Assembly (NCBI RefSeq): GCF_007990715.1
Contig: NZ_BJWY01000036.1
Location: forward strand, 1-54,862
Reading direction: 5' to 3'
Source of the DNA: Nocardia seriolae NBRC 15557
Lineage (GTDB): Bacteria > Actinomycetota > Actinomycetes > Mycobacteriales > Mycobacteriaceae
DNA length: 54,862 bases
Shown here: piece after piece, positions 7,638 through 15,894 of the stretch
Layout: each line of letters opens with the position of its first letter
How positions within the stretch are numbered: the stretch's first letter is position 1
The notes under the pieces: generated by a model
Told to the model about the DNA's origin: nothing
The model's database searches: none
The model's input: the letters and a program-made list of their open reading frames with translations, nothing else
Program-made: the position numbers and the translations under genes

Positions 7638-8684
7638 ATGACGATTCCCCAGGTGCGGCCGCAGAGCCGCGTGGTCCATACGGCTCTCTGGCGGGCCGCC
7701 GCCCATCTGGTCGGTCCGCGCGGCCTGCGCGGTGACCGGCGATTGCGGGCCGAGGTCAACGGCAAGGTCGTGGTGATCACCGGTGCGTCCTTCGGCGTCG
7801 GTGAGGCGGCGGCGCGCATGTTCGCGGCGGCGGGGGCCACCGTGATCATGGGCGCTCGCTCCCTCGACCAGCTCGACCGGATCGCCGCCGCGATCACCGC
7901 GAATGGCGCTGTGGCGCACGCTCTTCCGCTGGATCTGACCTCCGAGCAGTCCATCGAGGACTTCGCCGCCGCGATCCGCCGCCTGGTCGGCGGGGTGGAC
8001 TACCTCGTCCACAACGCCGGAAAATCGTTGCGGCGCTCCATCCATCTGTCCTACCACCGGCCCAAGGATCTGATCGCCACCTCCGGCGCGAACTACCTCG
8101 GGCCGATGCGGCTGACCCTGGAACTGCTGCCCGGGATGCGGGCCGCCGGGTCCGGGCACATCGTCAACATGTCGACGGTCGGAATCATGTTCCCGGTCAT
8201 GCCGAAATGGGGTTTCTACCTCTCCTCCAAGGCCGCGTTCGACTGGTGGATGCGCGCGGTCGGCATGGAGGCCCGCGCGGACGGCGTCACCCTCACCACC
8301 ATCTACGGCGGGCTGATGCACACCCGCATGAGCGCGCCCAGCGGCTGGATGCGAGTCCTGCCCGGGCAGGCACCGGAGGATGCCGCGCGGGTCATCGCGC
8401 GCGCGGTGGTCGAAAAGCCGCGGACGCTCACCCCGATCTACGGCCACCCCTCCGCGATCCTGGCGCCACTGCTGCGGACACCGCTGGAGATCGTCATCGA
8501 GCGCATCTACCGCGGGCTGGGCGATACCGAGGCCGCGCTGGCCGGAGTCCGGCCGGCGGACTTCACCGCGGCATCGGACGTCCCTGGGACTGCGGAAGTC
8601 ATCGAGACTGCGGAAGTCACCGAGATCGTGGCGGCCCTCGAGGCCGAGTTCGCCGAGACGGAGGAGTCGACCGGTGAGCGTTGA
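7638..8684 (+). CDS. Short-chain dehydrogenase/reductase
   Basis: A 348-residue classical SDR with an N-terminal extension of about 40 residues. The NAD(P)-binding motif TGASFGVG is at 48-55, the NAG-type segment HNAGKS at 125-130, the active-site Ser near 179 in VNMST, and Tyr194/Lys198 in YLSSK. The C-terminal tail is Ala/Glu-rich with an imprecise repeat (EVIETAEVTEIV). The long form with a Tyr-LSSK active site resembles actinobacterial SDRs linked to fatty acid or aldehyde metabolism. It overlaps the following acyl-CoA ligase gene by 11 bases, so the pair is translationally coupled and probably handles the same lipid substrate, for example reduction of an acyl product to aldehyde or alcohol; that role is inference. 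Confidence 0.8.
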   Translation: MTIPQVRPQSRVVHTALWRAAAHLVGPRGLRGDRRLRAEVNGKVVVITGASFGVGEAAARMFAAAGATVIMGARSLDQLDRIAAAITANGAVAHALPLDLTSEQSIEDFAAAIRRLVGGVDYLVHNAGKSLRRSIHLSYHRPKDLIATSGANYLGPMRLTLELLPGMRAAGSGHIVNMSTVGIMFPVMPKWGFYLSSKAAFDWWMRAVGMEARADGVTLTTIYGGLMHTRMSAPSGWMRVLPGQAPEDAARVIARAVVEKPRTLTPIYGHPSAILAPLLRTPLEIVIERIYRGLGDTEAALAGVRPADFTAASDVPGTAEVIETAEVTEIVAALEAEFAETEESTGER

Positions 8685-10326
8685 TCGCACCTACATCGGC
8701 CGGGCGGTCAGGGCCGTGCCCGCGATTCTGACTTCGGGGATGCTGCGTCCCTTGGGTCCGCGTGCGGTCGGGCGCACGCTGCGCGGGCTGTGGCGGTTTG
8801 GGCCCAGCCCGGCCATGTTGCTGGCCTTTGCGGCGGCGCGGAATCCCCTGCGTACGGCGGTGATCTATGATCGCGGCGCGATTTCCTACGGCGAATTGCA
8901 GCGGCGGGCGGAAGCGATCGCGGCCGCGCTGCATGCCCATGCGCACGGCCGGGTCGGGACCGTGGCCATCCTGTGCCGCAACCACGCCGGATTCGTCGCC
9001 GCGACCGCCGCCGGGGCGCAACTGGGCGCGGAACTGGTCTTCATCAATACCGAGCTACCGGCGGCCGCGCTCGCGGCCCTGCTGCGGCGGCACTCGCCCG
9101 ACATTCTGATCGCGGACCAGGAGTATGACGCGGCGATCGCCGCCGCCGACTATCCCGGCCTGCACGTGCGGGCCTGGGTGGAGGCGGGAGGATCCGGCGC
9201 GCTGAGCCTCGAAGCCCTTGCGGCCGAACGGCATCCGGCCCCGCCCGCGGTGCACCGGCCGGTGCGGATCACGCTGCTCACCTCCGGGACATCGGGTTTC
9301 ACCAAGGGCGTGCCGCGTGCCATCCCGCTGCGCTCCATTCTGGAACTCGCCACGACCGGGGCCGCCGCCACCCGGATGCGGGCGGCCGACACCGTGGTCA
9401 CCGGGCCCCCGATGTTCCATGGATTCGGTCTGGCCGCGCTCATGGCCACTCTCGCGCTCGGCGCGACCACGGTGTGCCACCGGCGATTCGATGCCGCGCG
9501 CACCCTGGCGGACATCGACGAGCATGGCGCGACCGTGCTGTTCCTGGTGCCGGTCATGGTGCAGCGCCTGGTCGCGCTGTCCGCGAACGAGCGTGCGGCG
9601 GTGGATGTTTCGCGGTTGCGGCGGGCGATCACCGGGGCCGCCCCGATCGCGCCCGCCACCGTCGCGGCCTTCGTCGAGACGTACGGCCCGATCCTCGTCA
9701 ACGGTTACGGATCGACCGAAACCGGTGTGGTCGCGATCGCGACCCCCGAGGATCTGCTGGCCGAGGCGGGCACGGTGGGCAAACCGGCACTGGGCGTGTC
9801 GGTTCGAATCCTGCGGGCCGACCGCACCAATGCCGCGCCCGGCGAAGTCGGGTCGATCTTCATCCGCAGTGGTCTGGTCTTCACCGGCTACACACCCGAC
9901 CCGCACGCCGAGGAACGGGCCAAGGAGGTGGTCGACGGCTACGTCGACACCGGGGATCTCGGGCATCTCGATGACGCGGGCCGCCTGTACGTCGACGGCC
10001 GCAGCGACGACATGATCGTCTCCGGCGGCGAGAACATCTTCCCGGGCGAGGTCGCGAACCGTCTCGCGGCCCACCCGGCGCTGGCCGACGTCGTGGTGCT
10101 GGGCGTCCCGAACCCCGAATACGGCCAGAATCTGCGGGCTTTCGTCGTTTTGGTCCCCGGTGCGCGGACTCCGACCACCGACGATCTCAACGATCACGTC
10201 CGGGCCGCCCTGGAGCGCTACAAGGTTCCCAAGGAATACGTGTTCCTCGACCGGATCCCGCGCAACGCGAGCGGAAAGGTGCTGCGCAAGAACCTCGCCG
10301 CCGCGTCGGCCGGGACCGGCTCCTAG
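8674..10326 (+). CDS. AMP-dependent fatty acyl-CoA synthetase (FadD-like)
   Basis: About 550 residues from GTG 8674, which has GGAGGA upstream and overlaps the SDR stop; the frame open further upstream to 8380 lies inside the SDR gene. ANL superfamily motifs are all present: the P-loop LLTSGTSGFTKGVPR, the adenylation motif NGYGSTETG, the hinge region YVDTGDLGHLDDAGRLYVDG and GRSDDMIVSGGENIFP, and the C-terminal catalytic Lys in NASGKVLRKNL. The enzyme activates a carboxylic acid to acyl-AMP and then acyl-CoA. The presence of an SDR partner and TetR control suggests lipid metabolism; chain length is not visible in the sequence. Confidence 0.85.
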   Translation: MSVDRTYIGRAVRAVPAILTSGMLRPLGPRAVGRTLRGLWRFGPSPAMLLAFAAARNPLRTAVIYDRGAISYGELQRRAEAIAAALHAHAHGRVGTVAILCRNHAGFVAATAAGAQLGAELVFINTELPAAALAALLRRHSPDILIADQEYDAAIAAADYPGLHVRAWVEAGGSGALSLEALAAERHPAPPAVHRPVRITLLTSGTSGFTKGVPRAIPLRSILELATTGAAATRMRAADTVVTGPPMFHGFGLAALMATLALGATTVCHRRFDAARTLADIDEHGATVLFLVPVMVQRLVALSANERAAVDVSRLRRAITGAAPIAPATVAAFVETYGPILVNGYGSTETGVVAIATPEDLLAEAGTVGKPALGVSVRILRADRTNAAPGEVGSIFIRSGLVFTGYTPDPHAEERAKEVVDGYVDTGDLGHLDDAGRLYVDGRSDDMIVSGGENIFPGEVANRLAAHPALADVVVLGVPNPEYGQNLRAFVVLVPGARTPTTDDLNDHVRAALERYKVPKEYVFLDRIPRNASGKVLRKNLAAASAGTGS

Positions 10327-10336
10327 CCCGGGACGG

Positions 10337-10737
10337 TCAGTCGACGACGGCGATGGCGTCGATCTCGACCAGCATCTCCTCGCGCGGCAGACCGGTGAAA
10401 ACGGTGGTGCGGCTGGGCAGTACCTCGCCGGTGGTGTGCTCGTCGACGAACTTGCCGTACGCCTCGTTCATGATGGCGAAGTCCTCGCGCTTGGTGAGGT
10501 AGACGCGCAGCATCACCACGTCGTCGAAGCTCGCGCCGCCCGCCTCGACGATGGCCTTCACGTTCTCCAGGGTCCGGATCGTCTGTGCCGCAACGTCACC
10601 CGGGTACAGGTACGCGCTGGTGGCCGGGTCGACCGGGCCCTGGCCGGAGACCTGGAGGAACGGGCCCTTGCGCACGCCCTGGGAGAAGGTGTGGGCGGGG
10701 GGGCATTGTCGGTGCGGATGGCGATCTTCTGGCTCAT
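10337..10737 (-). CDS. RidA family enamine/imine deaminase, frame broken in a G7 tract
   Basis: RidA proteins hydrolyse reactive enamine/imine intermediates released by PLP enzymes. The start is ATG 10737 (MSQKIAIRTDNAPPP). Reading then derails: the RidA core (RKGPFLQVSGQGPVDPATS, LENVKAIVEAGG, RVYLTKREDF, LPSRTTVFTGLP) is in another frame. One extra C in the minus-strand C7 run (plus-strand G7 at 10697-10703) would restore AHTFSQGVRKGPFLQ and a normal length of about 133 residues. So this is a homopolymer indel, real or in the assembly. The Arg of PSRTTV, which binds substrate carboxylates in this family, is present. It lies 13 bases after the IclR gene in the KDG kinase unit, next to a PLP deaminase, which fits RidA's function. 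Confidence 0.75.
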
Positions 10738-10750
10738 GGTCGGCCCTACT

Positions 10751-11506
10751 TCACTTCTCGGGGCTCGGACTCCAGCCGAGCTCGGTGGATACGGCCTCGG
10801 CGGCGCTGCGCACACGCGGCAGCAGGCCGAGCACCTGGTCGTGATCGAGCAGCATGTCCGGCACCGACACCGACAGCGCGGCGACGGTCGCGCCGGTGCC
10901 GTCGTGGATCGGGACGGCCACGCAGTTGATGAAGCTCTCGTGCTCCTCGTGGTCCTCGGCGAAGCCTTGGGCCGCAACGAGATCGAGTTCGGTGAGGTAT
11001 TGCTCGGGGGTGCGGATGGTGCGGTCGGTGTAGGCGCGGTACTCGATACCGGCCGCGATGGCGGGCCACTGTGCGCGCGGCAGGGCGGCCACCAGCACCT
11101 TGCCGACGGCCGTGCAGTGCAGCGCGGCCGGGCGGCCGATGCGCGAGTACATGCGCACGCTGTGGGTGGCGTCGAGCTTGTCGATGTAGACGGCCTCGCC
11201 GGATTCGTAGGTGGCCAGGTGCACGGTCTGGCCGGTCTCGGCATTGAGCGCCGCCAGGTGCGGCCGGGCCACCGTGCGCACGTCGCGGCCCTCCAGGGAC
11301 CGGTTGGCCAGCTCGAAAAGCCGGGTGCCCAAACGGTATCGGTGCGCGGCGTCGTGGGTGACGAAGCGGTCGGCCTCCATGGTCTGCAACAGCCGCAGCA
11401 CCGTGGACTTGTGCACGCCGAGCCGGGTCGCCAACTGGTCCAGGGACTTCGGCTCCTCGCCGAGTTCGACGAGCAGGGTGAGGGCGCGCTGGAGACTCTG
11501 GCTCAT
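10751..11506 (-). CDS. IclR family transcriptional regulator
   Basis: A 251-residue IclR protein. The N-terminal winged helix (MSQSLQRALTLLVELGEEPK then LATRLGVHKSTVLRLLQTME) is followed by the ligand domain with the usual segments LNAETGQTVHLATYE, RPAALHCTAVGKVLVA and INCVAVPIHDGTGATVAALS. Its ATG overlaps the stop of the sugar kinase gene (ATGA), so the two are coupled. It probably controls both divergent units of the neighbourhood by binding the palindromes at 12605-12641; a likely effector would be a pathway sugar acid such as KDG, which is inference from other sugar-acid IclR regulators. Confidence 0.85.
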   Translation of the reverse strand: MSQSLQRALTLLVELGEEPKSLDQLATRLGVHKSTVLRLLQTMEADRFVTHDAAHRYRLGTRLFELANRSLEGRDVRTVARPHLAALNAETGQTVHLATYESGEAVYIDKLDATHSVRMYSRIGRPAALHCTAVGKVLVAALPRAQWPAIAAGIEYRAYTDRTIRTPEQYLTELDLVAAQGFAEDHEEHESFINCVAVPIHDGTGATVAALSVSVPDMLLDHDQVLGLLPRVRSAAEAVSTELGWSPSPEK

Positions 11507-12537
11507 GGGGCCACATTCTCGGGTACGGGGACGCCCGGGCGGTAATGCAGGGCGGCCCATTCGGACGCGGTCGCGGCGGCCAGGGATTCGAGCGCGGGCA
11601 GCGGCGGCAGATCGGCGATATCGCCGGTGCCGGTGAGTGCGGCCGCGGCGCACAGGTGGCCGAAGCGCAGCAGTGGTTCGTGCGGGCGGCGCTGGAGCAG
11701 CGCGGCGAGGTAGCCGCCCGCGAAAGCGTCTCCGGCGCCGATGCGTTCGGTGACCTCCAGGGTCAGGGCCGGGACCTCGAGGCGATCGGCGCCGAGGAAG
11801 CCGGTCACGGAGTGCTTGTCGTTCTTCACGATCAGGTGCCTGGGCTGTGGGAAGGCGAGGCGCAGGCGGTCGGCGTCGTCGATGCCGAAGACCTCCTCGG
11901 CCTCGTCCGCGCCCAGGAACACCACGTCGCTGCCGGCGATGTGACGGGCCAGGATGTCGGGCGCGAATTCGGTGCGGCGGGCCCAGAGCGCGGGGCGGTA
12001 GTTGAGATCGAAGCTGATCAGGCGGCCGCGGCGGGGGAGGGTGAGCAGGGCGTCGGTGAGTTCGGTCGCCGTGGGGGAGAGCGCGGTCGTGATGCCGGTG
12101 AAATGGATCAGCTCGGCCGCTTCGAGCAGCGCCCGCGCGGACCTCAGATCCGCGGGCGAGAGCGCGCTGGCCGCGGATCCGGTGCGGTAGTACAGCATTC
12201 GGCTGGACCCGGCGGCCAGATCGGTGGGCCGGTCCGAACCGCCGCCGCGTTCCTTCACGTACACGCCGGTCGGCCGGGTGGCGTCGGTGGTGACGGCGGA
12301 GGTGTCCACGCCGCGCGCGGTGAGCTGCCGGACCAGATAGCGGCCGAAGCCGTCGTCGCCGACCCGGGACAGCCACCCGGTCGGTATGCCCAGCTGGCTC
12401 AGCACGCACGCGACATTCGCCTCGGCGCCGCCCGCGCCCCGATCGAATACGGGGGAGTCCTCGAGCGGCCCGGGCGCCGCGATGAGCACCGCGAGGCCCT
12501 CGCCGACGGTGACAGCCCGGGCGGTCGGCTGGATCAC
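11503..12537 (-). CDS. kdgK: PfkB family sugar kinase, probable 2-keto-3-deoxygluconate kinase
   Basis: About 344 residues from GTG 12537, chosen because AAGGAG lies 6 bases upstream; an ATG at 12573 lacks a ribosome site. PfkB features: early GEGLAVLIA strand, GGAEANVACVLSQLG substrate loop, the LISFDLNYRPALW motif typical of KDG kinases, and the catalytic ERIGAGDAFAGG anion hole with its Asp. The product would phosphorylate 2-keto-3-deoxygluconate to KDPG, the substrate of the aldolase encoded across the divergent promoter at 15891. Coupled to the IclR gene by ATGA. Closely related 2-dehydro-3-deoxygalactonokinases cannot be excluded, but the aldolase partner supports this call. Confidence 0.75.
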   Translation of the reverse strand: MIQPTARAVTVGEGLAVLIAAPGPLEDSPVFDRGAGGAEANVACVLSQLGIPTGWLSRVGDDGFGRYLVRQLTARGVDTSAVTTDATRPTGVYVKERGGGSDRPTDLAAGSSRMLYYRTGSAASALSPADLRSARALLEAAELIHFTGITTALSPTATELTDALLTLPRRGRLISFDLNYRPALWARRTEFAPDILARHIAGSDVVFLGADEAEEVFGIDDADRLRLAFPQPRHLIVKNDKHSVTGFLGADRLEVPALTLEVTERIGAGDAFAGGYLAALLQRRPHEPLLRFGHLCAAAALTGTGDIADLPPLPALESLAAATASEWAALHYRPGVPVPENVAP

Positions 12538-12604
12538 ACCAATCTCCTTCGAATGGTTGCGGCTTTCGGACATTACGTGCGGACTAACCACCGGAAACAC
12601 GATG

Positions 12605-12641
12605 TGCAACAAGCGTTGCAAATGACGCAATGCATGATTGC
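12605..12641. promoter_or_regulatory. Two palindromic operator candidates between divergent units
   Basis: TGCAAC-AAGC-GTTGCA (12605-12620) and GCAAT-GCATG-ATTGC (12627-12641) are perfect inverted repeats with centres about 21.5 bases apart, two helical turns. They occupy the region between the kinase start (12537) and the deaminase start (12661), where an IclR dimer pair could control both directions. Confidence 0.55.
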
Positions 12642-12660
12642 TTTGACCGGAAGGAGCGTC

Positions 12661-14124
12661 GTGGCCGCCGACAAAGGAGTCGCCGCCCTGAGTGACACCG
12701 TCCCCGCCCGCGGTGACACCGTCCTCGGGGACACGGTCGCCGCCGTGGGAGACACGGTCCTCGGCCCGCAGCACAAATCGCTGCCGCCCGCCGCCTGGGG
12801 GCTGACCGTGCGCGAATACCTGGCCACGACCCCGCATCTGGACGACCTGCAAACCCCCGTGCTGACCATGGACCGCTTCGGACTCGACGCCAATCGCGCG
12901 GTCATGGCCGACTGGGCCACGGCCGCCGGTGTGCGGCTCGCGCCCCACGGCAAGACCTCCATGTCTCCGCAACTCTGGAAAGAGCAACTCGACGCCGGAG
13001 CCTGGGGCATCACCCTCGCCACCGGCTGGCAGGTGCAGGTCGGCCGCGCCCTCGGCCTGGGTCGCATCATGCTCGCCAACGCTCTGCTCGACCCGACCGG
13101 ATTACGTTGGGCCGCAGCCGAAATCGCCAGCGACCCGAACTTCGAGCTCTACAGCTGGGTGGACGGCGTCGACTCGGTGCGCGAAATGGAACGCCACCTC
13201 GGGTCCGCCCCCGCAGGCGTGAAACTGAACGTCATCGTCGAACTCGGTGGGCCACACGGCCGTACCGGCGCCCGCGGCCTCGCCGCCGCCCACGAGGTCG
13301 CCGACGCGGTCCACGCATCCCCGCGCCTGCGCCTGGCCGGAGTCGGCGGCTACGAAGGCGCACTCGCCCACGACCGCACATCGGAAGGGCTTGCCGCTGT
13401 CCGGCATTACCTCGATGAGATCGCGATTCTGCACCAGGAACTCGCCGCCGCCGGGCGATACGACGAATTCCTCGGCCGGTCGCGTCCCGGCGACGCCGCC
13501 TCGGACACGGGAGCGCCGCGGGAGTCCACCGGTGCCACCGCGGGCGAGGCGAGGTCGGCGCGCGCGGGCCGGAGCGCGATCGTGACAGCGGGCGGCAGTG
13601 CGTACCCGGATCTCGTCGTCGAACGCCTTGCCGGGCTCGCGGATGAGGAAGGCGCACACGGGGTCCCGACAACGGTCGTGCTGCGGTCCGGGGCCTATCT
13701 GATTCACGACGACGGCTTCTACTCGGGGATTTCGCCGCTGGCCGCCGGGCGCGCGGAGCGTTCGTTGCGGTCGGCCATGCACGGGTGGGCACGGTGTGTG
13801 TCCCGGCCGGAGGCGGAGCTCGCGCTGCTCGATGCGGGTAAGCGGGATCTGCCGTTCGATGAGGGGTTGCCGGTCCCGCAGCGGTTGGCGGGACCGGCAA
13901 GCATCGCGCTGCCCGAAGGGGCCACGGTGTCGGCGTTGAACGATCAGCACACTTTTCTGCGGTTGCCGGGTGGAACGGCGGCCGATGTGCCGGTGGGAAG
14001 TGTGGTGCGGCTGGGGCTTTCGCACCCGTGTACCGCGTTCGACAAGTGGCGGCTCATTCCGGTGATCGACGATGCCGCCGCCGAGCGGCCGCGGGTCGTC
14101 GACTTCCTGCCCACCTACTTCTGA
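12661..14124 (+). CDS. PLP-dependent amino acid deaminase/dehydratase (D-serine dehydratase-like, fold type III)
   Basis: A 487-residue protein from GTG 12661, with GGAAGGAG upstream. It shows the alanine-racemase-type barrel with the PLP lysine in LAPHGKTSMSPQLW and the C-terminal metal/active-site segment SHPCTAFDKWR characteristic of D-serine dehydratase/D-threonine aldolase-like enzymes. The first 40 residues carry a GDTV repeat (four copies) not seen in the core family. Within this cluster the attractive reaction is alpha,beta-elimination of ammonia from a D-amino-sugar acid such as D-glucosaminate to give 2-keto-3-deoxygluconate, matching the neighbouring KDG kinase, KDPG aldolase and RidA. 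Simple D-amino acid deamination is the alternative. Confidence 0.75.
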   Translation: MAADKGVAALSDTVPARGDTVLGDTVAAVGDTVLGPQHKSLPPAAWGLTVREYLATTPHLDDLQTPVLTMDRFGLDANRAVMADWATAAGVRLAPHGKTSMSPQLWKEQLDAGAWGITLATGWQVQVGRALGLGRIMLANALLDPTGLRWAAAEIASDPNFELYSWVDGVDSVREMERHLGSAPAGVKLNVIVELGGPHGRTGARGLAAAHEVADAVHASPRLRLAGVGGYEGALAHDRTSEGLAAVRHYLDEIAILHQELAAAGRYDEFLGRSRPGDAASDTGAPRESTGATAGEARSARAGRSAIVTAGGSAYPDLVVERLAGLADEEGAHGVPTTVVLRSGAYLIHDDGFYSGISPLAAGRAERSLRSAMHGWARCVSRPEAELALLDAGKRDLPFDEGLPVPQRLAGPASIALPEGATVSALNDQHTFLRLPGGTAADVPVGSVVRLGLSHPCTAFDKWRLIPVIDDAAAERPRVVDFLPTYF

Positions 14125-14134
14125 GCGGGATGTC

Positions 14135-15751
14135 ATGGCTGACTTGCCGATTCGTGACATCGACGTTATCGACGGCACCGGCGCTCGACGATATCGGGCG
14201 GATGTGGTGGTCGACGGCGGGCGCATCGCGGAGATCGCCGGGCCCGGCACCGTCGCGGGTGCCGACCGGATCCTGGACGAGGGCGAGAATCTGGTGCTGG
14301 CACCGGGATTCATCGATATGCACGCGCATTCCGATCTGCATCTGCTCACCCACCCGGGGCACTTTCCCAAGCTGAGTCAGGGCATCACCACCGAGGTCAT
14401 CGGCCAGGACGGTCTGTCCTATGCCCCCATCGACGATGCCGCGCTGGCCATCGTGCGCCGCCAGATCGCCGGGTGGAACGGCAATCCCGCCGATCTCGAC
14501 TTCGACTGGCGTACGGTGTCGGAGTACTTGGACCGGCTCGATTCGGCCGGGATCACGCCGAACGCCGCGTATCTGGTGCCGCAGGGAACGCTGCGCCTGA
14601 TGGTGGTCGGCACCGAGCAGCGGGCGGCCACACCGGCGGAGATCCAGCGCATGCGCCTGATCCTGCGGCAGGCACTGGGCCAGGGCGCGGTCGGCATGTC
14701 CAGCGGGCTCACCTACACGCCCGGAATGTACGCCGACACTTCCGAACTCGCGGCACTGTGCGAGGTGGTCGCGGAATTCGGCGGCTTCTACGCCCCGCAC
14801 ACCCGCTCCTACGGGGCCGGTGCGCTGGACGCCTACGCCGAGATGATCGACCTGTCGCGCCGCACCGGCTGCGCCCTGCACCTGACCCACGCCACCATGA
14901 ACTTCGGCGAGAACCGCGGGCGCGCACCGGAATTCCTGGCACTGATCGACAGCGCACTCGCCGACGGCTGCGATATCAGCCTCGACACCTACCCGTACCT
15001 GCCGGGCTCCACCACGCTGTCGGCGCTGCTGCCCAGCTGGGCCATGTCCGGCGGCCCGGACGCCGCCCTGGAACGCCTCGCCGATCCCGAGGCCCGGGCG
15101 CGCATCGCGGCCGACGTCGACATCAATGGATCCGACGGGTGTCACGGTGTGACCGTGGAGTGGGAGACCATTCAGATCAGCGGTGTCGCCGATCCGGAAC
15201 TCGGGCCCTACGTGGGCCGGACGGTCGCCGAGATCGCCGCGAGCCGGGCATGTGCTCCGGTCGAGGTGTTCTTCGACCTGCTGACCCGGGATGAGCTGGC
15301 CACCAGCATTCTTCAGCACGTCGGCCACGAGGAGAACGTGCGCGCCATCATGCGTCACCACCGCCACATGGGCGGCACCGACGGCCTGCTCGCCCCCGCC
15401 CGACCGCACCCCCGCGCCTGGGGCACCTTCCCGCGCTACCTGGGTCACTACACCCGCGAACTCGGAGTCCTCGACCTCGCGGACTGCGTCCACCATTGCA
15501 CCGGCCGCCCCGCCGAGCGCCTGCGCCTGCGCCACCGCGGTCTCATCCGTGTGGGCCACGCCGCCGACCTGGTCCTGTTCGACCCGGCCACGGTCATCGA
15601 CACCGCGACCTTCGAGGAGCCGGAACAGCAGGCCCGGGGCATTCCGTACGTCCTCGTCAACGGCGAATTCGCTTTGGACGCGGGCAAACCCACCGGCATC
15701 CGAGCTGGACGCACCCTGCGACTGGACGCCGCGAGCGGGACGACCCGATGA
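14135..15751 (+). CDS. N-acyl-D-amino acid deacylase (amidohydrolase family)
   Basis: About 538 residues from ATG 14135, ten bases after the deaminase stop. Amidohydrolase signatures: VIDGTGARRYRADVVVDGGR at the start, the metal motif PGFIDMHAHSDLHLL, the GITTEVIGQDGLSYAP loop with a Gly-Asp-like metal region, ALHLTHATMNFG, the TDGLLAP aspartate motif and the C-terminal RHRGLIRVGHAADLVLFDP. This is the D-aminoacylase/N-acyl-D-amino acid deacylase family, zinc hydrolases that release acetate or another acyl group from an N-acylated D-amino acid. In this cluster an N-acetylated amino-sugar acid is a plausible substrate. Its stop overlaps a small bridging frame (ATGA) that leads to the aldolase gene. 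Confidence 0.8.
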   Translation: MADLPIRDIDVIDGTGARRYRADVVVDGGRIAEIAGPGTVAGADRILDEGENLVLAPGFIDMHAHSDLHLLTHPGHFPKLSQGITTEVIGQDGLSYAPIDDAALAIVRRQIAGWNGNPADLDFDWRTVSEYLDRLDSAGITPNAAYLVPQGTLRLMVVGTEQRAATPAEIQRMRLILRQALGQGAVGMSSGLTYTPGMYADTSELAALCEVVAEFGGFYAPHTRSYGAGALDAYAEMIDLSRRTGCALHLTHATMNFGENRGRAPEFLALIDSALADGCDISLDTYPYLPGSTTLSALLPSWAMSGGPDAALERLADPEARARIAADVDINGSDGCHGVTVEWETIQISGVADPELGPYVGRTVAEIAASRACAPVEVFFDLLTRDELATSILQHVGHEENVRAIMRHHRHMGGTDGLLAPARPHPRAWGTFPRYLGHYTRELGVLDLADCVHHCTGRPAERLRLRHRGLIRVGHAADLVLFDPATVIDTATFEEPEQQARGIPYVLVNGEFALDAGKPTGIRAGRTLRLDAASGTTR

Positions 15752-15894
15752 CCGCGATCGCCGCGTTGCGTTCCCGTGCGTCGGAAATTCGTTCCGCGCG
15801 GAGGCCGGGCGAATCCGCCTCGACCGCAAGCAAACCCATCGGCACACGCGGGGTGGACGCAGGCCCGCGAGCCACTCGAAAGGAGACTCGATGA
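15748..15894 (+). repeat. MIRU-like bridging element with a 48-codon ORF between deacylase and aldolase genes
   Basis: A 143-base unit lies between two ATGA junctions: ATG 15748 overlaps the deacylase stop, and the frame's own TGA (15892-15894) overlaps the aldolase ATG at 15891. It encodes a 48-residue basic peptide beginning MTAIAALRSRASEIRSA. Residues about 20-35 (GESASTASKPIGTR) resemble the deacylase C-terminus (GEFALDAGKPTGIR, coding bases 15662-15700) in the same frame, so part of the unit is an old duplication of that gene's end. The arrangement mirrors the unit at 28112-28195. A ribosome site AAGGAG before 15891 lies inside it. The peptide itself is probably a coupling device rather than a functional protein. 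Confidence 0.5.

Noticed and set aside
10743..12409. A single large leftward protein spanning kinase and IclR genes
   Set aside because: The upper half is an off-frame reading of the kinase gene; only the IclR part from 11506 has family motifs.
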